DNA of 64,000 bases from Erythrobacter sp. (GTDB taxonomy: Bacteria > Pseudomonadota > Alphaproteobacteria > Sphingomonadales > Sphingomonadaceae). The notes beneath the pieces were generated by a model. The model saw nothing but the letters and a program-made list of their open reading frames with translations. It had not been told where the DNA came from and searched no databases. The stretch's first letter is position 1; every line of letters begins with the position of its first letter. The stretch is from positions 1 through 64,000 of the forward strand of contig DAICXZ010000006.1 in the NCBI GenBank assembly GCA_027311945.1. The letters are read 5' to 3'. Below, piece by piece: positions 1 through 8,564 of the stretch. The position numbers were made by a program, and so were the translations under genes.

Positions 1-141
1 AGCCGAAATCGGGGCAGGATCAAGCGGCAAACCGTATTGGGGGCATGCCCCCAATACGGTTGTTGCCATCACGCCCAGCAATGGGCATCAAAACGGCCCA
101 AGGCTCTACTCGTAGCTGGTAGAAACTTCGGGCTCAGACCA
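1..141. other. Foreign or rearranged sequence fused to the 5' end of an RND pump gene
   Basis: Recognisable RND permease sequence begins only at about position 142 (residues GAISYFFLPISQYPDI). The preceding 141 bases do not encode the usual N-terminal cytoplasmic stretch and first membrane helix of the family. They carry a perfect palindrome. The reading frame used by the pump stays open back to base 1, so the fusion may extend left of the window. It could be the non-coding end of an insertion sequence, a local rearrangement or an assembly join. I do not recognise the element. Confidence 0.5.
31..60. repeat. Perfect 30-bp palindrome
   Basis: Each 15-base arm (ACCGTATTGGGGGCA and its exact reverse complement) meets the other without a loop. 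No U tract follows, so it is not a standard terminator. It lies within the unexplained 5' sequence of the pump gene and could be an insertion-sequence end, a recombination joint or a fold-back artefact. Confidence 0.85.
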
Positions 142-3100
142 GGTGCGATCTCCTACTTCTTCCTGCCGATCAGCCAGTATCCCGACATCGTCCCGCCGAC
201 CGTCACCGTGAACGCGACCTATCCCGGCGCATCGGCGGAGACGGTGGCCGACACTGTCGCCAATCCGATCGAGCAGGAGATCAACGGCGTTGACGGCATG
301 CTCTACCAGTCGAGCGAGTCCACCGGCGATGGCCGGATGACGATCACCGTCACCTTCGCGCCGGGGACCGACCTCGACGAGGCGCAGGTGCTGGTCCAGA
401 ACCGTGTGGCGATTGCCGAAGCACGCTTGCCCGAAGAGGTGCGCCGGCTCGGCATCGTCACCCGCAAGACCACGCCCGACTTCCTGATGGTGGTCAATCT
501 GGTCTCGCCCGATGGCTCGCTCGATCGCGAATATATTTCCAACTACGCTCAGACCCGCATCAAGGACCGGCTCGCGCGGCTTGAAGGGGTGGGCGATGTG
601 CAGCTGTTCGGCCAGCGCGAGCTGGCAATGCGCGTGTGGATCGATCCCGGCCGCGCTGCTGCGTTGGGCCTGACCGGCGGCGATATCGTCGGCGCGCTGC
701 GGGCACAGAACGTGCAGGTGGCAGCCGGCACGCTCGGCCAGCAGCCGAGCCCGGATTCCGCCTTCCAGCTCAATGTCGAGACGCAGGGGCGCTTCACCAG
801 CCCTGCTCAGTTCGGCGAGGTGGTGATCCGCACCGATGATCAGGGTCGGCAGATCCGGGTCAACGATGTCGCACGGGTGGAGATCGGCGCGGCCGACTAT
901 GCCACCTCATCCTATCTCAACGACACGGATTCGGTCATCCTGCCGGTTTACCAGAAGCCAGGCTCCAACGCGCTCAACGCGGCGGAGGGCGTGAAAGCGG
1001 TGATGGCCGAACTGGCCGCCGATTTCCCGTCGGGCCTCGAATACCGTATCGTCTACAACCCGACCGAGTTCATCGCCCAGAGTATCGACGCCGTGGTTCA
1101 CACACTGTTCGAGGCGGTGGTGCTGGTGGTGCTGGTGATCATCGTGTTCCTGCAGAAGGCGCGCGCCTCGATCATTCCGGTGCTGGCCATCCCGATCTCG
1201 CTGGTCGGCACCTTCGCCGTGCTGGCAATGCTGGGCTACTCACTTAACAACCTCTCGCTGTTCGGGCTGGTCCTTGCGATTGGCATCGTGGTCGATGACG
1301 CCATCGTCGTGGTCGAGAACGTCGAGCGTAATCTCGAGGCGGGTTACAGCCCGCTGGAGGCGGCGCGGCGCTCGATGGACGAGGTGGGCACGGCGCTGGT
1401 CGCTATCGTGCTCGTGCTCTGCGCGGTGTTCGTGCCGACGCTGTTCATGGGCGGGATGTCGGGCGAGTTCTACAAGCAGTTCGCGGTCACGATTTCTGCG
1501 GCCACCATCATCTCGCTGTTCGTGTCGCTCACGCTGTCGCCAGCGCTGTCGGCGCTGCTGCTCAAGCCTCACAAGCACCTGCCCGATGATGCGCCGCGCT
1601 GGCGCAAGGCAATCGAGGGCGCGGGCGAGCGGTTCAATGCCGGGTTCGAGCGCTTCAGCGACTGGTATGCGCGCCTGACAGGGCGGTTGGTAGCGATGCC
1701 AAAGCGGATGATGCTCGCCTATGGCGTCCTGATCGGGCTCACCGGCCTCACGCTGGCCGCCACTCCCACCGGCTTTATCCCGCAGCAGGATCAGGGCTAT
1801 TTCGTCTCCGTCATCCAGCTTCCTCCGGGTTCGGCCACCACGCGGACCGACGCGGTGATGAAGAAGGTCGCCGAACGCGTCCTGCCGATCGAGGGAGTCA
1901 GGGGGGCGATCATGCTGTCAGGCTTTGACGGCACGACGCAGACCCAGTCCGCCAGTTCTGCCGCCGCTTACTGGGTGCTCGATGACTTCGAGGACCGGGA
2001 TGGCAATGGCCGTTCGGTCGATGAACTGATCGCCAAGGCGCAGGCGGCCACGGCTGACATCACCGAGGCCCGGCTGATGCTGGTGAAGCCTCCGGTCATT
2101 CAGGGCATCGGCTCGGCAGGCGGCTTCCGCATGATGCTGAAGGACAATTCGGGCGAAGGCTATCGCAAGCTGCAGGAGGTGGCCTATGCCGTGATCGCGG
2201 AGGCCAACCAGCAGGAAGGACTGGCCGGGGTCTATACCTTCTTTGACACCGGCACCCCGCGCGTGAAGGCCGATATCGACCGCGACAAGGCCCAGCTCCT
2301 CGGCGTCGCCCCGAGCGACATTTTCGATACACTGTCGGTCTATCTCGGCAGCGCCTTCATCAACGACTTCAACCTGCTGGGGCGGACCTACCGCGTCACC
2401 GCGCAGGCCGATGCGGGCTATCGCGATGATGTCAGCGATATCGGCAATCTCTACACCCGCTCGAACAGCGGGGCGATGGTTCCGCTTGGCTCGCTGGCGA
2501 CGGTGACCGACACCACCGGCCCTTACCGCGTCAGCCGCTATAACCTGGCGCCCGCAGTGGCCATCGACGGTGACACCGCGCCGACCAGCTCGACCGGCCA
2601 GTCGCTGGTGACGATGGAGAAGGTCGCGTCCGAAACCGTGCCGCAGGGTTATTCGACCGAATGGACCGGCATTGCCTTCCAGCAGGCGAACACCGGCAAC
2701 ACCGCGATCTATGTCTTCGGCCTCGCGGTGCTGCTCGTCTTCCTGGTGCTGGCGGCGCAATACGAGAGCCTGATCATGCCGCTGGCGATCATCCTGATCG
2801 TGCCGATGTGCCTGCTGGCGGCGATGATCGGGGTGAACGTGATGGGGATGGACAACAATGTCCTCACTCAGATCGGCCTGGTCGTGTTGATCGCGCTGTC
2901 GGCGAAAAACGCGATCCTGATCGTCGAGTTCGCCCGTCAGGGTGAGGCGCTGCACGGGCTGTCGCCGGTCGATGCCGCTATCGAGGCTGCCCGCACTCGC
3001 CTGCGCCCGATCCTGATGACCAGCTTTGCCTTCATCCTCGGGTCTGTGCCGTTGGTGATCGCGAGCGGGGCGGGGGCCGAGCTGCGGCAGGCACTGGGTA

Positions 3101-3258
3101 CTGCGGTGTGCTTCGGCATGCTCGGCGTGACCGGGTTCGGGCTTGTCTTCACGCCCACTTTCTACGTTGTCTGCCGCGCGCTTGGCGACCGGCTTGCTTC
3201 GCTGCGCGGGCCCCGCCGTGCTGGTGAGGCAGCCCCCGCCGTGCAGCCGGCCGAATAG
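37..3258 (+). CDS. RND efflux pump inner-membrane permease (AcrB/MexB type), 5' end broken
   Basis: This is a hydrophobe/amphiphile efflux permease of the HAE-1 RND family, the proton-driven inner-membrane part of a tripartite drug exporter. The body is intact: porter-domain start (SQYPDIVPPTV), the paired-Asp proton relay in transmembrane helix 4 (VVDDAIVVVENV, near residue 420), the helix-10 lysine (LSAKNAILIVEF, near residue 957) and a normal C-terminus. Only about residue 36 onward matches the family. The expected N-terminal helix 1 is absent and replaced by an unrelated cysteine- and glutamine-containing stretch. The TTG at 37 is a formal start with no visible ribosome binding site, and the frame is open to the window edge. 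The pump is probably non-functional unless a start lies upstream. The NodT gene follows after 11 bp. No membrane-fusion subunit is visible. Confidence 0.85.
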   Translation: MGACPQYGCCHHAQQWASKRPKALLVAGRNFGLRPGAISYFFLPISQYPDIVPPTVTVNATYPGASAETVADTVANPIEQEINGVDGMLYQSSESTGDGRMTITVTFAPGTDLDEAQVLVQNRVAIAEARLPEEVRRLGIVTRKTTPDFLMVVNLVSPDGSLDREYISNYAQTRIKDRLARLEGVGDVQLFGQRELAMRVWIDPGRAAALGLTGGDIVGALRAQNVQVAAGTLGQQPSPDSAFQLNVETQGRFTSPAQFGEVVIRTDDQGRQIRVNDVARVEIGAADYATSSYLNDTDSVILPVYQKPGSNALNAAEGVKAVMAELAADFPSGLEYRIVYNPTEFIAQSIDAVVHTLFEAVVLVVLVIIVFLQKARASIIPVLAIPISLVGTFAVLAMLGYSLNNLSLFGLVLAIGIVVDDAIVVVENVERNLEAGYSPLEAARRSMDEVGTALVAIVLVLCAVFVPTLFMGGMSGEFYKQFAVTISAATIISLFVSLTLSPALSALLLKPHKHLPDDAPRWRKAIEGAGERFNAGFERFSDWYARLTGRLVAMPKRMMLAYGVLIGLTGLTLAATPTGFIPQQDQGYFVSVIQLPPGSATTRTDAVMKKVAERVLPIEGVRGAIMLSGFDGTTQTQSASSAAAYWVLDDFEDRDGNGRSVDELIAKAQAATADITEARLMLVKPPVIQGIGSAGGFRMMLKDNSGEGYRKLQEVAYAVIAEANQQEGLAGVYTFFDTGTPRVKADIDRDKAQLLGVAPSDIFDTLSVYLGSAFINDFNLLGRTYRVTAQADAGYRDDVSDIGNLYTRSNSGAMVPLGSLATVTDTTGPYRVSRYNLAPAVAIDGDTAPTSSTGQSLVTMEKVASETVPQGYSTEWTGIAFQQANTGNTAIYVFGLAVLLVFLVLAAQYESLIMPLAIILIVPMCLLAAMIGVNVMGMDNNVLTQIGLVVLIALSAKNAILIVEFARQGEALHGLSPVDAAIEAARTRLRPILMTSFAFILGSVPLVIASGAGAELRQALGTAVCFGMLGVTGFGLVFTPTFYVVCRALGDRLASLRGPRRAGEAAPAVQPAE

Positions 3259-3269
3259 GAGCATCGCTC

Positions 3270-4706
3270 ATGATCATTCGCAATCTCCTCGTTTCCGCCG
3301 TTTCCGCGCTGGCCCTTGCGGCCTGCGCGGCGGGGCCGGACCGCATCGCCTTAACCCCTACCCCCGATGTGGAAACCGGCCCCTTCCTTTCCGCCGAGGC
3401 CGAGGTTGTCAGCCCGGCGCCGTTGCCCGAGAATTGGTGGCAGCTCTACCGCGACCCGGTGCTCGACGGGCTGGTCGCCGATGCGCTGGCAGCCAATACC
3501 GATATACGCCAGTCGGTTGCCCGGATCGCGCGTGCACGGGCCGCCCTGCGCGGGGCGCAGTCGGACCGTCTGCCGCAGGTGGGGCTGAATGCCTCGGGCG
3601 GATATGGCCGCACCGCCGAGGCCCAGACCTTGCCCGGTCAGGACCGCGATGGCGGCCAGTTCTCGATCGGCGCCGAGGTCGCCTACGAGGTCGACCTGTT
3701 CGGCCGTGTAAGCAGCGGCGTGGCCGCAGCGCGCGGCGATGTTGCAGCGGCGCGGGCCGATGCCGAGGGGGTGCGGGTGATGGTGGTGGCCGATACCACC
3801 CGCGCCTATGCCGATGCCGCCAGCGCTTCCGCACGGCTGCGGGTGGCGCAGTCCATCGTAAGCCTGCTCGAAGACAGCTTGCGGCTGACCCGGGTGCGGC
3901 ATGAGGCCGGCTATACCGACGGGCTGGCCGTGGCGCGGATCGAAAGCCTGCTCAAGCAGCGCGCCGCCACCATTCCTGCTATCGAGGCCGAGCGGCGCGC
4001 GGCGCTGTTCGCGCTGGCCACGCTGACGGGCCGCGCACCTGCTGCCTTGCCCACAGGAATTGGCGACCGCAACGTGCCGTTGGAGATCACTGCGCCGCTG
4101 CCGGTGGGCGACGGAACGCAGCTTCTCGCACGCCGCCCGGATGTGCGCGCGGCAGAGCAACGGGCGCTGGCCGATGGTGCGCGGATTGGTGTCGCTCGGG
4201 CTGATCTCTATCCGCGGATCACGCTCGGCGGATCGGTCGGATCGCGCGCTGCCAATGTGGGCGATCTGTTCACGGGCGGCCCGCTGAGTTTCCTGCTTGG
4301 ACCGCTGATCGACTGGGCTTTCCCCAATCGCGAGCCGGTCCACGCCCGCATCGACGCTGCCGAGGCTGATGCCGCCGGATCGCTGGCCGCATTCGACGGC
4401 ACGGTCCTCACGGCACTGCAGGAGGCGGAGACGGCTCTATCGAGCTATGCGCGGTCACTCGAACGGCGTCGCATTCTGGTCGAGGCCGTCGACGCCGCCG
4501 AACATGCGGCACGCATCGTGCGGGCGCAGAATCGGGAGGGACTGATCAACTCGCTGGAGACGCTCGACGCCGAGCGCACCCTTGCTGAGGCGCGTGCCGA
4601 CCTTGCCGATCAGGATGCCGATGTCTCGCGCCAGCAGATCGCGGTATTCCGGGCGCTTGGCGGCGGTTGGGCAAGCGAAGCGGAGAGCGTCAATGAAGCG
4701 GGATGA
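3270..4706 (+). CDS. NodT/OprM-family outer-membrane efflux lipoprotein
   Basis: This 478-aa protein is the outer-membrane channel that partners an RND permease. It has a lipoprotein signal with lipobox LAAC (Cys at about residue 19) and two outer-membrane efflux protein repeats of long amphipathic helices, with typical phrases such as NWWQLYRDPVLDGLV and LLARRPDVRAAEQ. The start is supported by TAGGAG about 10 bases upstream. It lies 11 bp behind the permease on the same strand, so the two were probably one operon. If the permease is broken, this gene may be an orphan that serves other pumps. Confidence 0.9.
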   Translation: MIIRNLLVSAVSALALAACAAGPDRIALTPTPDVETGPFLSAEAEVVSPAPLPENWWQLYRDPVLDGLVADALAANTDIRQSVARIARARAALRGAQSDRLPQVGLNASGGYGRTAEAQTLPGQDRDGGQFSIGAEVAYEVDLFGRVSSGVAAARGDVAAARADAEGVRVMVVADTTRAYADAASASARLRVAQSIVSLLEDSLRLTRVRHEAGYTDGLAVARIESLLKQRAATIPAIEAERRAALFALATLTGRAPAALPTGIGDRNVPLEITAPLPVGDGTQLLARRPDVRAAEQRALADGARIGVARADLYPRITLGGSVGSRAANVGDLFTGGPLSFLLGPLIDWAFPNREPVHARIDAAEADAAGSLAAFDGTVLTALQEAETALSSYARSLERRRILVEAVDAAEHAARIVRAQNREGLINSLETLDAERTLAEARADLADQDADVSRQQIAVFRALGGGWASEAESVNEAG

Positions 4707-4812
4707 TACGTCCTGGTGGTATGCCCACGGCGAGGCGCTCATCTTCGGCGGCGTCAGCTTTATGGTAACCTCGACCGTATTGGTGTGGTTTCTGATGAGC
4801 GGGATCGATTGA
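4693..4812 (+). CDS. Small predicted membrane protein, 39 aa
   Basis: A short frame starts with ATG at 4693, overlapping the end of the efflux lipoprotein gene by 14 bases, and stops at 4812. The product has a polar N-terminus (MKRDDTSWWYAHGEA) followed by one hydrophobic segment that could span the membrane. Overlap with the preceding gene and the clean single-helix pattern suggest a translated accessory peptide of the pump, as AcrZ is for AcrB. No homology is recognised; it could also be chance. Confidence 0.4.
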   Translation: MKRDDTSWWYAHGEALIFGGVSFMVTSTVLVWFLMSGID

Positions 4813-5122
4813 GCGGACTTAGCGGTTCTTGTGTGTTCCGCAAAAGCGGTTGGTGCCAGCTAAGATGACGTTGCCTGATTACGCCACTGTGTAGCCGAGC
4901 AGGTGCACTGTGCTAGCCTATAGCAGGCGTGGGGCTGGGGCATCTGCCGAACGCGGAACGAGAAGTGTCTGAACGCGAGGGCGGCCTTGGTTCGCGTGCA
5001 AGCGCTCTTGGCGCTCCCTTGTGCCCAGCCCACTCTCGGGATTTACAACCACCGCGTCTGAGCCTCGTGGTCCAGACCGGATCTGGCAAGACCGTGCTGT
5101 GGTGATGGACGTCCGGCTGCCG
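4813..5122. other. Intergenic stretch without recognisable gene
   Basis: About 310 bases lie between the small membrane frame and the 3' end of the convergent dgoA gene. Frames crossing it are short and unlike any known protein. No tRNA, clear terminator or copy of either island operator is seen. Confidence 0.5.
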
Positions 5123-5752
5123 TCAAGCGTCCTGCAAACTGGCCACAAGCGCCTTCGCATCGCTTTTTATTTCACCCGTATCGCGGCCCGGCCGGAACAG
5201 GTTGCTGCCAGCGGCAATCCCGCGCGCGCCGGCCTCCAGCCAACTTCGCGCGTTGCTTGTGTCGACACCGCCGACGGCCCAAACGCTCGCACCCTGCGGC
5301 AAGATCGCCAGCATGGCGGCAAGATGGCCTTGTGGCATGCTGGAAGCAGGAAAGAGCTTCAGGTGTCGTGCACCGGCTGTGGTCGCCGCCAGGGCTTCGG
5401 TGGGGGTCATTATGCCAGGCATTACGTCCATGCCGAGATCATGCCCGGCGGCGATGACTGCCGGATCGCAATTCGGAGCGACCAGCAGCCTCCCGCCCGC
5501 GCCCGCGAGGTCCTGCGCGAGGGCGGTGCTGGTGATCGTGCCGCCGCCGATCAGCGCCTCACCTTCCGCCAGATCGGCCAGCGCCGCGATGCTGTCGAGC
5601 CAGCCGGGTGAATTGGCAGGAACCTCGATGATCCGGATGCCTGCCGCAATCAGCGCTGTGCCCACTGCGACGGCTTCGCTCGGCGTGATCCCCCGCAAGA
5701 TCGCCACCACGGGCGGGTGGCCTGCTGCAAGAAGGTCTTCAAGTGAGGGCAT
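5123..5752 (-). CDS. dgoA: 2-dehydro-3-deoxy-6-phosphogalactonate aldolase
   Basis: A KDPG/KDPGal-type class I aldolase of 209 aa (E. coli DgoA has 205). It should split 2-keto-3-deoxy-6-phosphogalactonate into pyruvate and glyceraldehyde 3-phosphate. The TIM-barrel landmarks are present: VVAILRGI with the general-base Glu in IIEVPANSP, GGGTI, and the Schiff-base lysine in ARHLKLFPAS. ATG 5752 is chosen because it gives the family length and overlaps the end of dgoK by 14 bases; the open frame runs further up but that part is dgoK in another frame. It is the last gene of the operon that starts at the IlvD/Edd dehydratase. Confidence 0.9.
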   Translation of the reverse strand: MPSLEDLLAAGHPPVVAILRGITPSEAVAVGTALIAAGIRIIEVPANSPGWLDSIAALADLAEGEALIGGGTITSTALAQDLAGAGGRLLVAPNCDPAVIAAGHDLGMDVMPGIMTPTEALAATTAGARHLKLFPASSMPQGHLAAMLAILPQGASVWAVGGVDTSNARSWLEAGARGIAAGSNLFRPGRDTGEIKSDAKALVASLQDA

Positions 5753-6632
5753 CGATTCGCTCCAATCCGACAATGGCGCACCGCTCGGGGTCAAGCAGTC
5801 GGGCTTTGGCTCCGAACCGTGCGAGCGCTTGTTCATAACATCGCGCAAGCTGGCCTGCCGCGACCAGCACTGGGGGGTTCTGCGCAATCCAGCGCAGCCG
5901 CAGCATCCGGGCAACCTCGTGCCCGATCAGCAAGCCCGAGATATAGCCGCGCGCCCATTCGTCCGAGCGTTGACCCGTCATTCGCATCGACCGGGCGGCA
6001 AACAGCAGCGCGGTCAGGGGCAGGTCCTCGTCGTTACGCGCAAGCCCTTCGGCGAACCCATCCTCATCGATAGTGGACGAAGGGGCGAGCGGCCCGTCGA
6101 GCAGGCTCGAACTTGCCAGAAGCGCGTTCATCTCGCCGGTCATGGCCGTGGCAAATTGCACCATCCGGCCATTGCGCCAGGCGACCCATTTGGCGTGAGT
6201 GCCTGGCAGGATGAACGTCGCATCCTCGCCGCCGCAAAGGTCGGCCGCGCCGATCACCTGCGTTTCCTCGCCGCGCATTACGTCGCAATAGCCGTCGGGG
6301 GCGGAGAAGCTGAGGCCGGGGACGATCGCTACCTCGCAGCCATCGATATCGATCCGCGCGACGGCCTGCGCGATGTCTTCAGGCGTGGCAGGGCAGGGGA
6401 GGTAGGGCACTTGCGCAAGCCCGCCGCGGGCACCGGCCATGCCGCAGACGAGAACGCGCCCTGTATTGCCCCCTAGCTTCGCGAGCGCGGTGTGCAGCAC
6501 CGCCCGCGGCTCACCTTGCTGGGCCAGCAGGCCAGGAAGCTCTACCGATCCGGTAACCTTCCCATCGTGAATCTGCCACAGCCGGAACCGCGTGCTTCCC
6601 CAGTCGCCGAAGATCTTGGTAGCTGACGTCAC
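5739..6632 (-). CDS. dgoK: 2-dehydro-3-deoxygalactonokinase
   Basis: A 297-aa kinase of the DgoK family that phosphorylates 2-keto-3-deoxygalactonate with ATP, the step before DgoA. The N-terminal ATPase-fold phosphate loop GDWGSTRFRLW and the central LPGTHAKWV motif are typical. The start is a GTG at 6632, only 6 bp after the stop of the GH27 gene, and the 3' end overlaps dgoA. With GH27 and the dehydratase it completes a non-phosphorylative galactose (De Ley-Doudoroff type) branch, although no separate galactose dehydrogenase is certain here. Confidence 0.9.
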   Translation of the reverse strand: MTSATKIFGDWGSTRFRLWQIHDGKVTGSVELPGLLAQQGEPRAVLHTALAKLGGNTGRVLVCGMAGARGGLAQVPYLPCPATPEDIAQAVARIDIDGCEVAIVPGLSFSAPDGYCDVMRGEETQVIGAADLCGGEDATFILPGTHAKWVAWRNGRMVQFATAMTGEMNALLASSSLLDGPLAPSSTIDEDGFAEGLARNDEDLPLTALLFAARSMRMTGQRSDEWARGYISGLLIGHEVARMLRLRWIAQNPPVLVAAGQLARCYEQALARFGAKARLLDPERCAIVGLERIDALT

Positions 6633-6638
6633 AAGCGG

Positions 6639-8564
6639 TCAGGAACCTGAGGCTTGCGCAGGCTGACGTGTGAGCGCAGCCTCGCCCCAGGTAACGGGCA
6701 CTGCCCTGTCACCGCCCTCGCTGCGTCGTACCACCAGTTCCACCAGCCTGGCGCCGCCAAGATCGGCTGCGAGCGGGGCCGGAGCCATGCCCGCCTCCAG
6801 CCAGTCGCTCTGGGCGAGCAATGTGCCATCGCCATAGAGTTCGAACCGGACCGGCCCGCCTGCTTCGGTGGCCGAATCGTCTATGCCGACCACAGCCGAG
6901 AAGCGCGCGAAACCTTCGGAGCGCAGCTCCAGCCGCGAGCCCGAGAGTACGCCGATGCCCGTCGCAAATGCCTGCCCTGCGATGCTCAGGCCCTGCCCGT
7001 AAGGCGCGCTGTCGGCCCGGGCACCGCCCCAGCCGGTGTAGCGCGGGCGCTCACCGATCGAGCGGGTATTCTGCCAGGGGGTGATCGCACGGTGGATCTG
7101 CGGGTCGAACTGCGGAACATCCACGCCATCGTGTGCAACGTGGATACGGCCCGGCATTTCGGAGAGATAGAAGCCCTCCTCCAGCTCGCGGCGTCCATCG
7201 GCGATGAACACCAGCGTCTCATGCGGGGCGAGCGTGAAGGCGGTCTCGCCGGTGAAACTGCTCTGGCCGTCGGTCCACAGATTGCGCAGCGCAATCGGCG
7301 CGTCGGCTACAAGCTTGAGCTGCTCGGCGGTCAGCGTGACCTCCTTCGGCTGGGCGGTGCGGTTGAACAGCGCAACCGCCTTGGTGCCGTCGGCCAGCAG
7401 CTTGACCAGCGTCTGCACCTCGTCGGTATCGTAGGCGAGCACGGCCTGATTGCCCGCCGCATCCTGATTGATCGCGACAAGGCCCTGATGGCCGAGCAGC
7501 GCGAGCTGTTCCTCGTTCGCCTGCCTGAGGTCGAACCCGATGATGAGCGGGGCGGACAGCATCGACCATAGCGCCATGTGCGAGCGCGCCTCGGTCATGT
7601 GCTCGGCGTCGAAATCGCCGGTGCCGACAAACAGCATGTCGGGATCGTTCCAGTTGCCGGGCTGGGCATAGAGCGCGCGGCGCGCGGCGCTGTCAAAGTT
7701 GTGCAGCAGGCGGCCCCAGTACGGGGCGATGTCCTCGCTGGTGCGAGACAGGTTGCCATAGCTGCCGAACCACGAACGCACGTCGGCCGAGCCCCAGATG
7801 CACAGCGAATAGGTAAAGTCGCCATCCGGGTTATGCCGCAGGAGCGCATCGCCAACCTCGGAAAACAGCGCCTTGACCGCCGGAACGTCTGTCCGCGCGA
7901 TCGAGTTGAAATCGATCAGCGGATCAAGCGCGCGGTAGGTGCCGTTCTGCACGTTCGGGTTGTCGGCCCCCATGCCGCGAATGCCGCAGCCGTCGACCTT
8001 GATATAGTCGAATCCCCAGTCAGCGAAGTAGAGCGCGATATCCTGATCGATATGGCCGTAGAGGCCCACTTCGCGCTCCGCCACGGTGCCCTGAGGGTTG
8101 TTGGGATTGCCATGGCCAAAGGTCTGGCCGCACGAATTGCGCCCGATGTCGGAATAGATCCCTGCCTTGAGGCCCATGGCGTGCAGCCGGTCGGTCAGCG
8201 GGCGAAAGCTGGTGGTGCCATCGGCAAGCGCGGCCGAGGGGAACTTGTCGGCCCGGATCACCATGCGCCCGTCAGCGGTATCGCGTTTGAGCCACCAGCC
8301 ATCGTCGATATTGATCGAGCGATAGCCCGCCTGCGCCAGCCCGCTGGCGACGATCACCTCAGCGCTGGCGAGGACCTTCTCCTCGTCGACATCCTGATAA
8401 AAAGCGTTCCAGCTGTTCCAGCCCATCGGAGGCAGGTCGGCGTTTCCGCCTTCGTAGGCGGTCCAGCGCCCGGTCGGGGCGAGGTCGTCGGCCTGCGCCG
8501 CCTGCGGCATGGCGACGGCAGCAAGCAAGGCCGCCACGCGAGAGAACCGTCCAGCCCGCATCAT
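6639..8564 (-). CDS. GH27 alpha-galactosidase-like enzyme with C-terminal NPCBM domain, secreted
   Basis: This 641-aa protein has a signal peptide ending near QAAQA. Its GH27 (beta/alpha)8 barrel has the hallmarks PPMGWNSWNAF, INIDDGWW, GIYSD and the nucleophile motif DYIKVDGCG; the acid/base Asp probably lies in RTSEDIAPYW. After a beta-sandwich domain comes an NPCBM-like jelly roll (about residues 500-630, starting near YTGWGGARAD). Family members release terminal alpha-D-galactose or, in some cases, beta-L-arabinopyranose from plant polymers; the sequence alone does not decide. The start overlaps the stop of the upstream esterase by 4 bases (ATGA), with AGGAGG just upstream. Confidence 0.88.
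   Translation of the reverse strand: MMRAGRFSRVAALLAAVAMPQAAQADDLAPTGRWTAYEGGNADLPPMGWNSWNAFYQDVDEEKVLASAEVIVASGLAQAGYRSINIDDGWWLKRDTADGRMVIRADKFPSAALADGTTSFRPLTDRLHAMGLKAGIYSDIGRNSCGQTFGHGNPNNPQGTVAEREVGLYGHIDQDIALYFADWGFDYIKVDGCGIRGMGADNPNVQNGTYRALDPLIDFNSIARTDVPAVKALFSEVGDALLRHNPDGDFTYSLCIWGSADVRSWFGSYGNLSRTSEDIAPYWGRLLHNFDSAARRALYAQPGNWNDPDMLFVGTGDFDAEHMTEARSHMALWSMLSAPLIIGFDLRQANEEQLALLGHQGLVAINQDAAGNQAVLAYDTDEVQTLVKLLADGTKAVALFNRTAQPKEVTLTAEQLKLVADAPIALRNLWTDGQSSFTGETAFTLAPHETLVFIADGRRELEEGFYLSEMPGRIHVAHDGVDVPQFDPQIHRAITPWQNTRSIGERPRYTGWGGARADSAPYGQGLSIAGQAFATGIGVLSGSRLELRSEGFARFSAVVGIDDSATEAGGPVRFELYGDGTLLAQSDWLEAGMAPAPLAADLGGARLVELVVRRSEGGDRAVPVTWGEAALTRQPAQASGS

Noticed and set aside
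1918-3264. 448-aa minus-strand open frame
   Set aside because: It is antisense to the RND permease and rich in His, Gln and Arg as expected for a shadow.
4813-5122. Possible tRNA or small gene in the gap before dgoA
   Set aside because: No cloverleaf pattern, start signal or conserved protein phrase could be found.
5753-5914. N-terminal extension of DgoA
   Set aside because: It overlaps the dgoK reading frame and adds 54 residues unlike the aldolase family; ATG 5752 gives the normal length.
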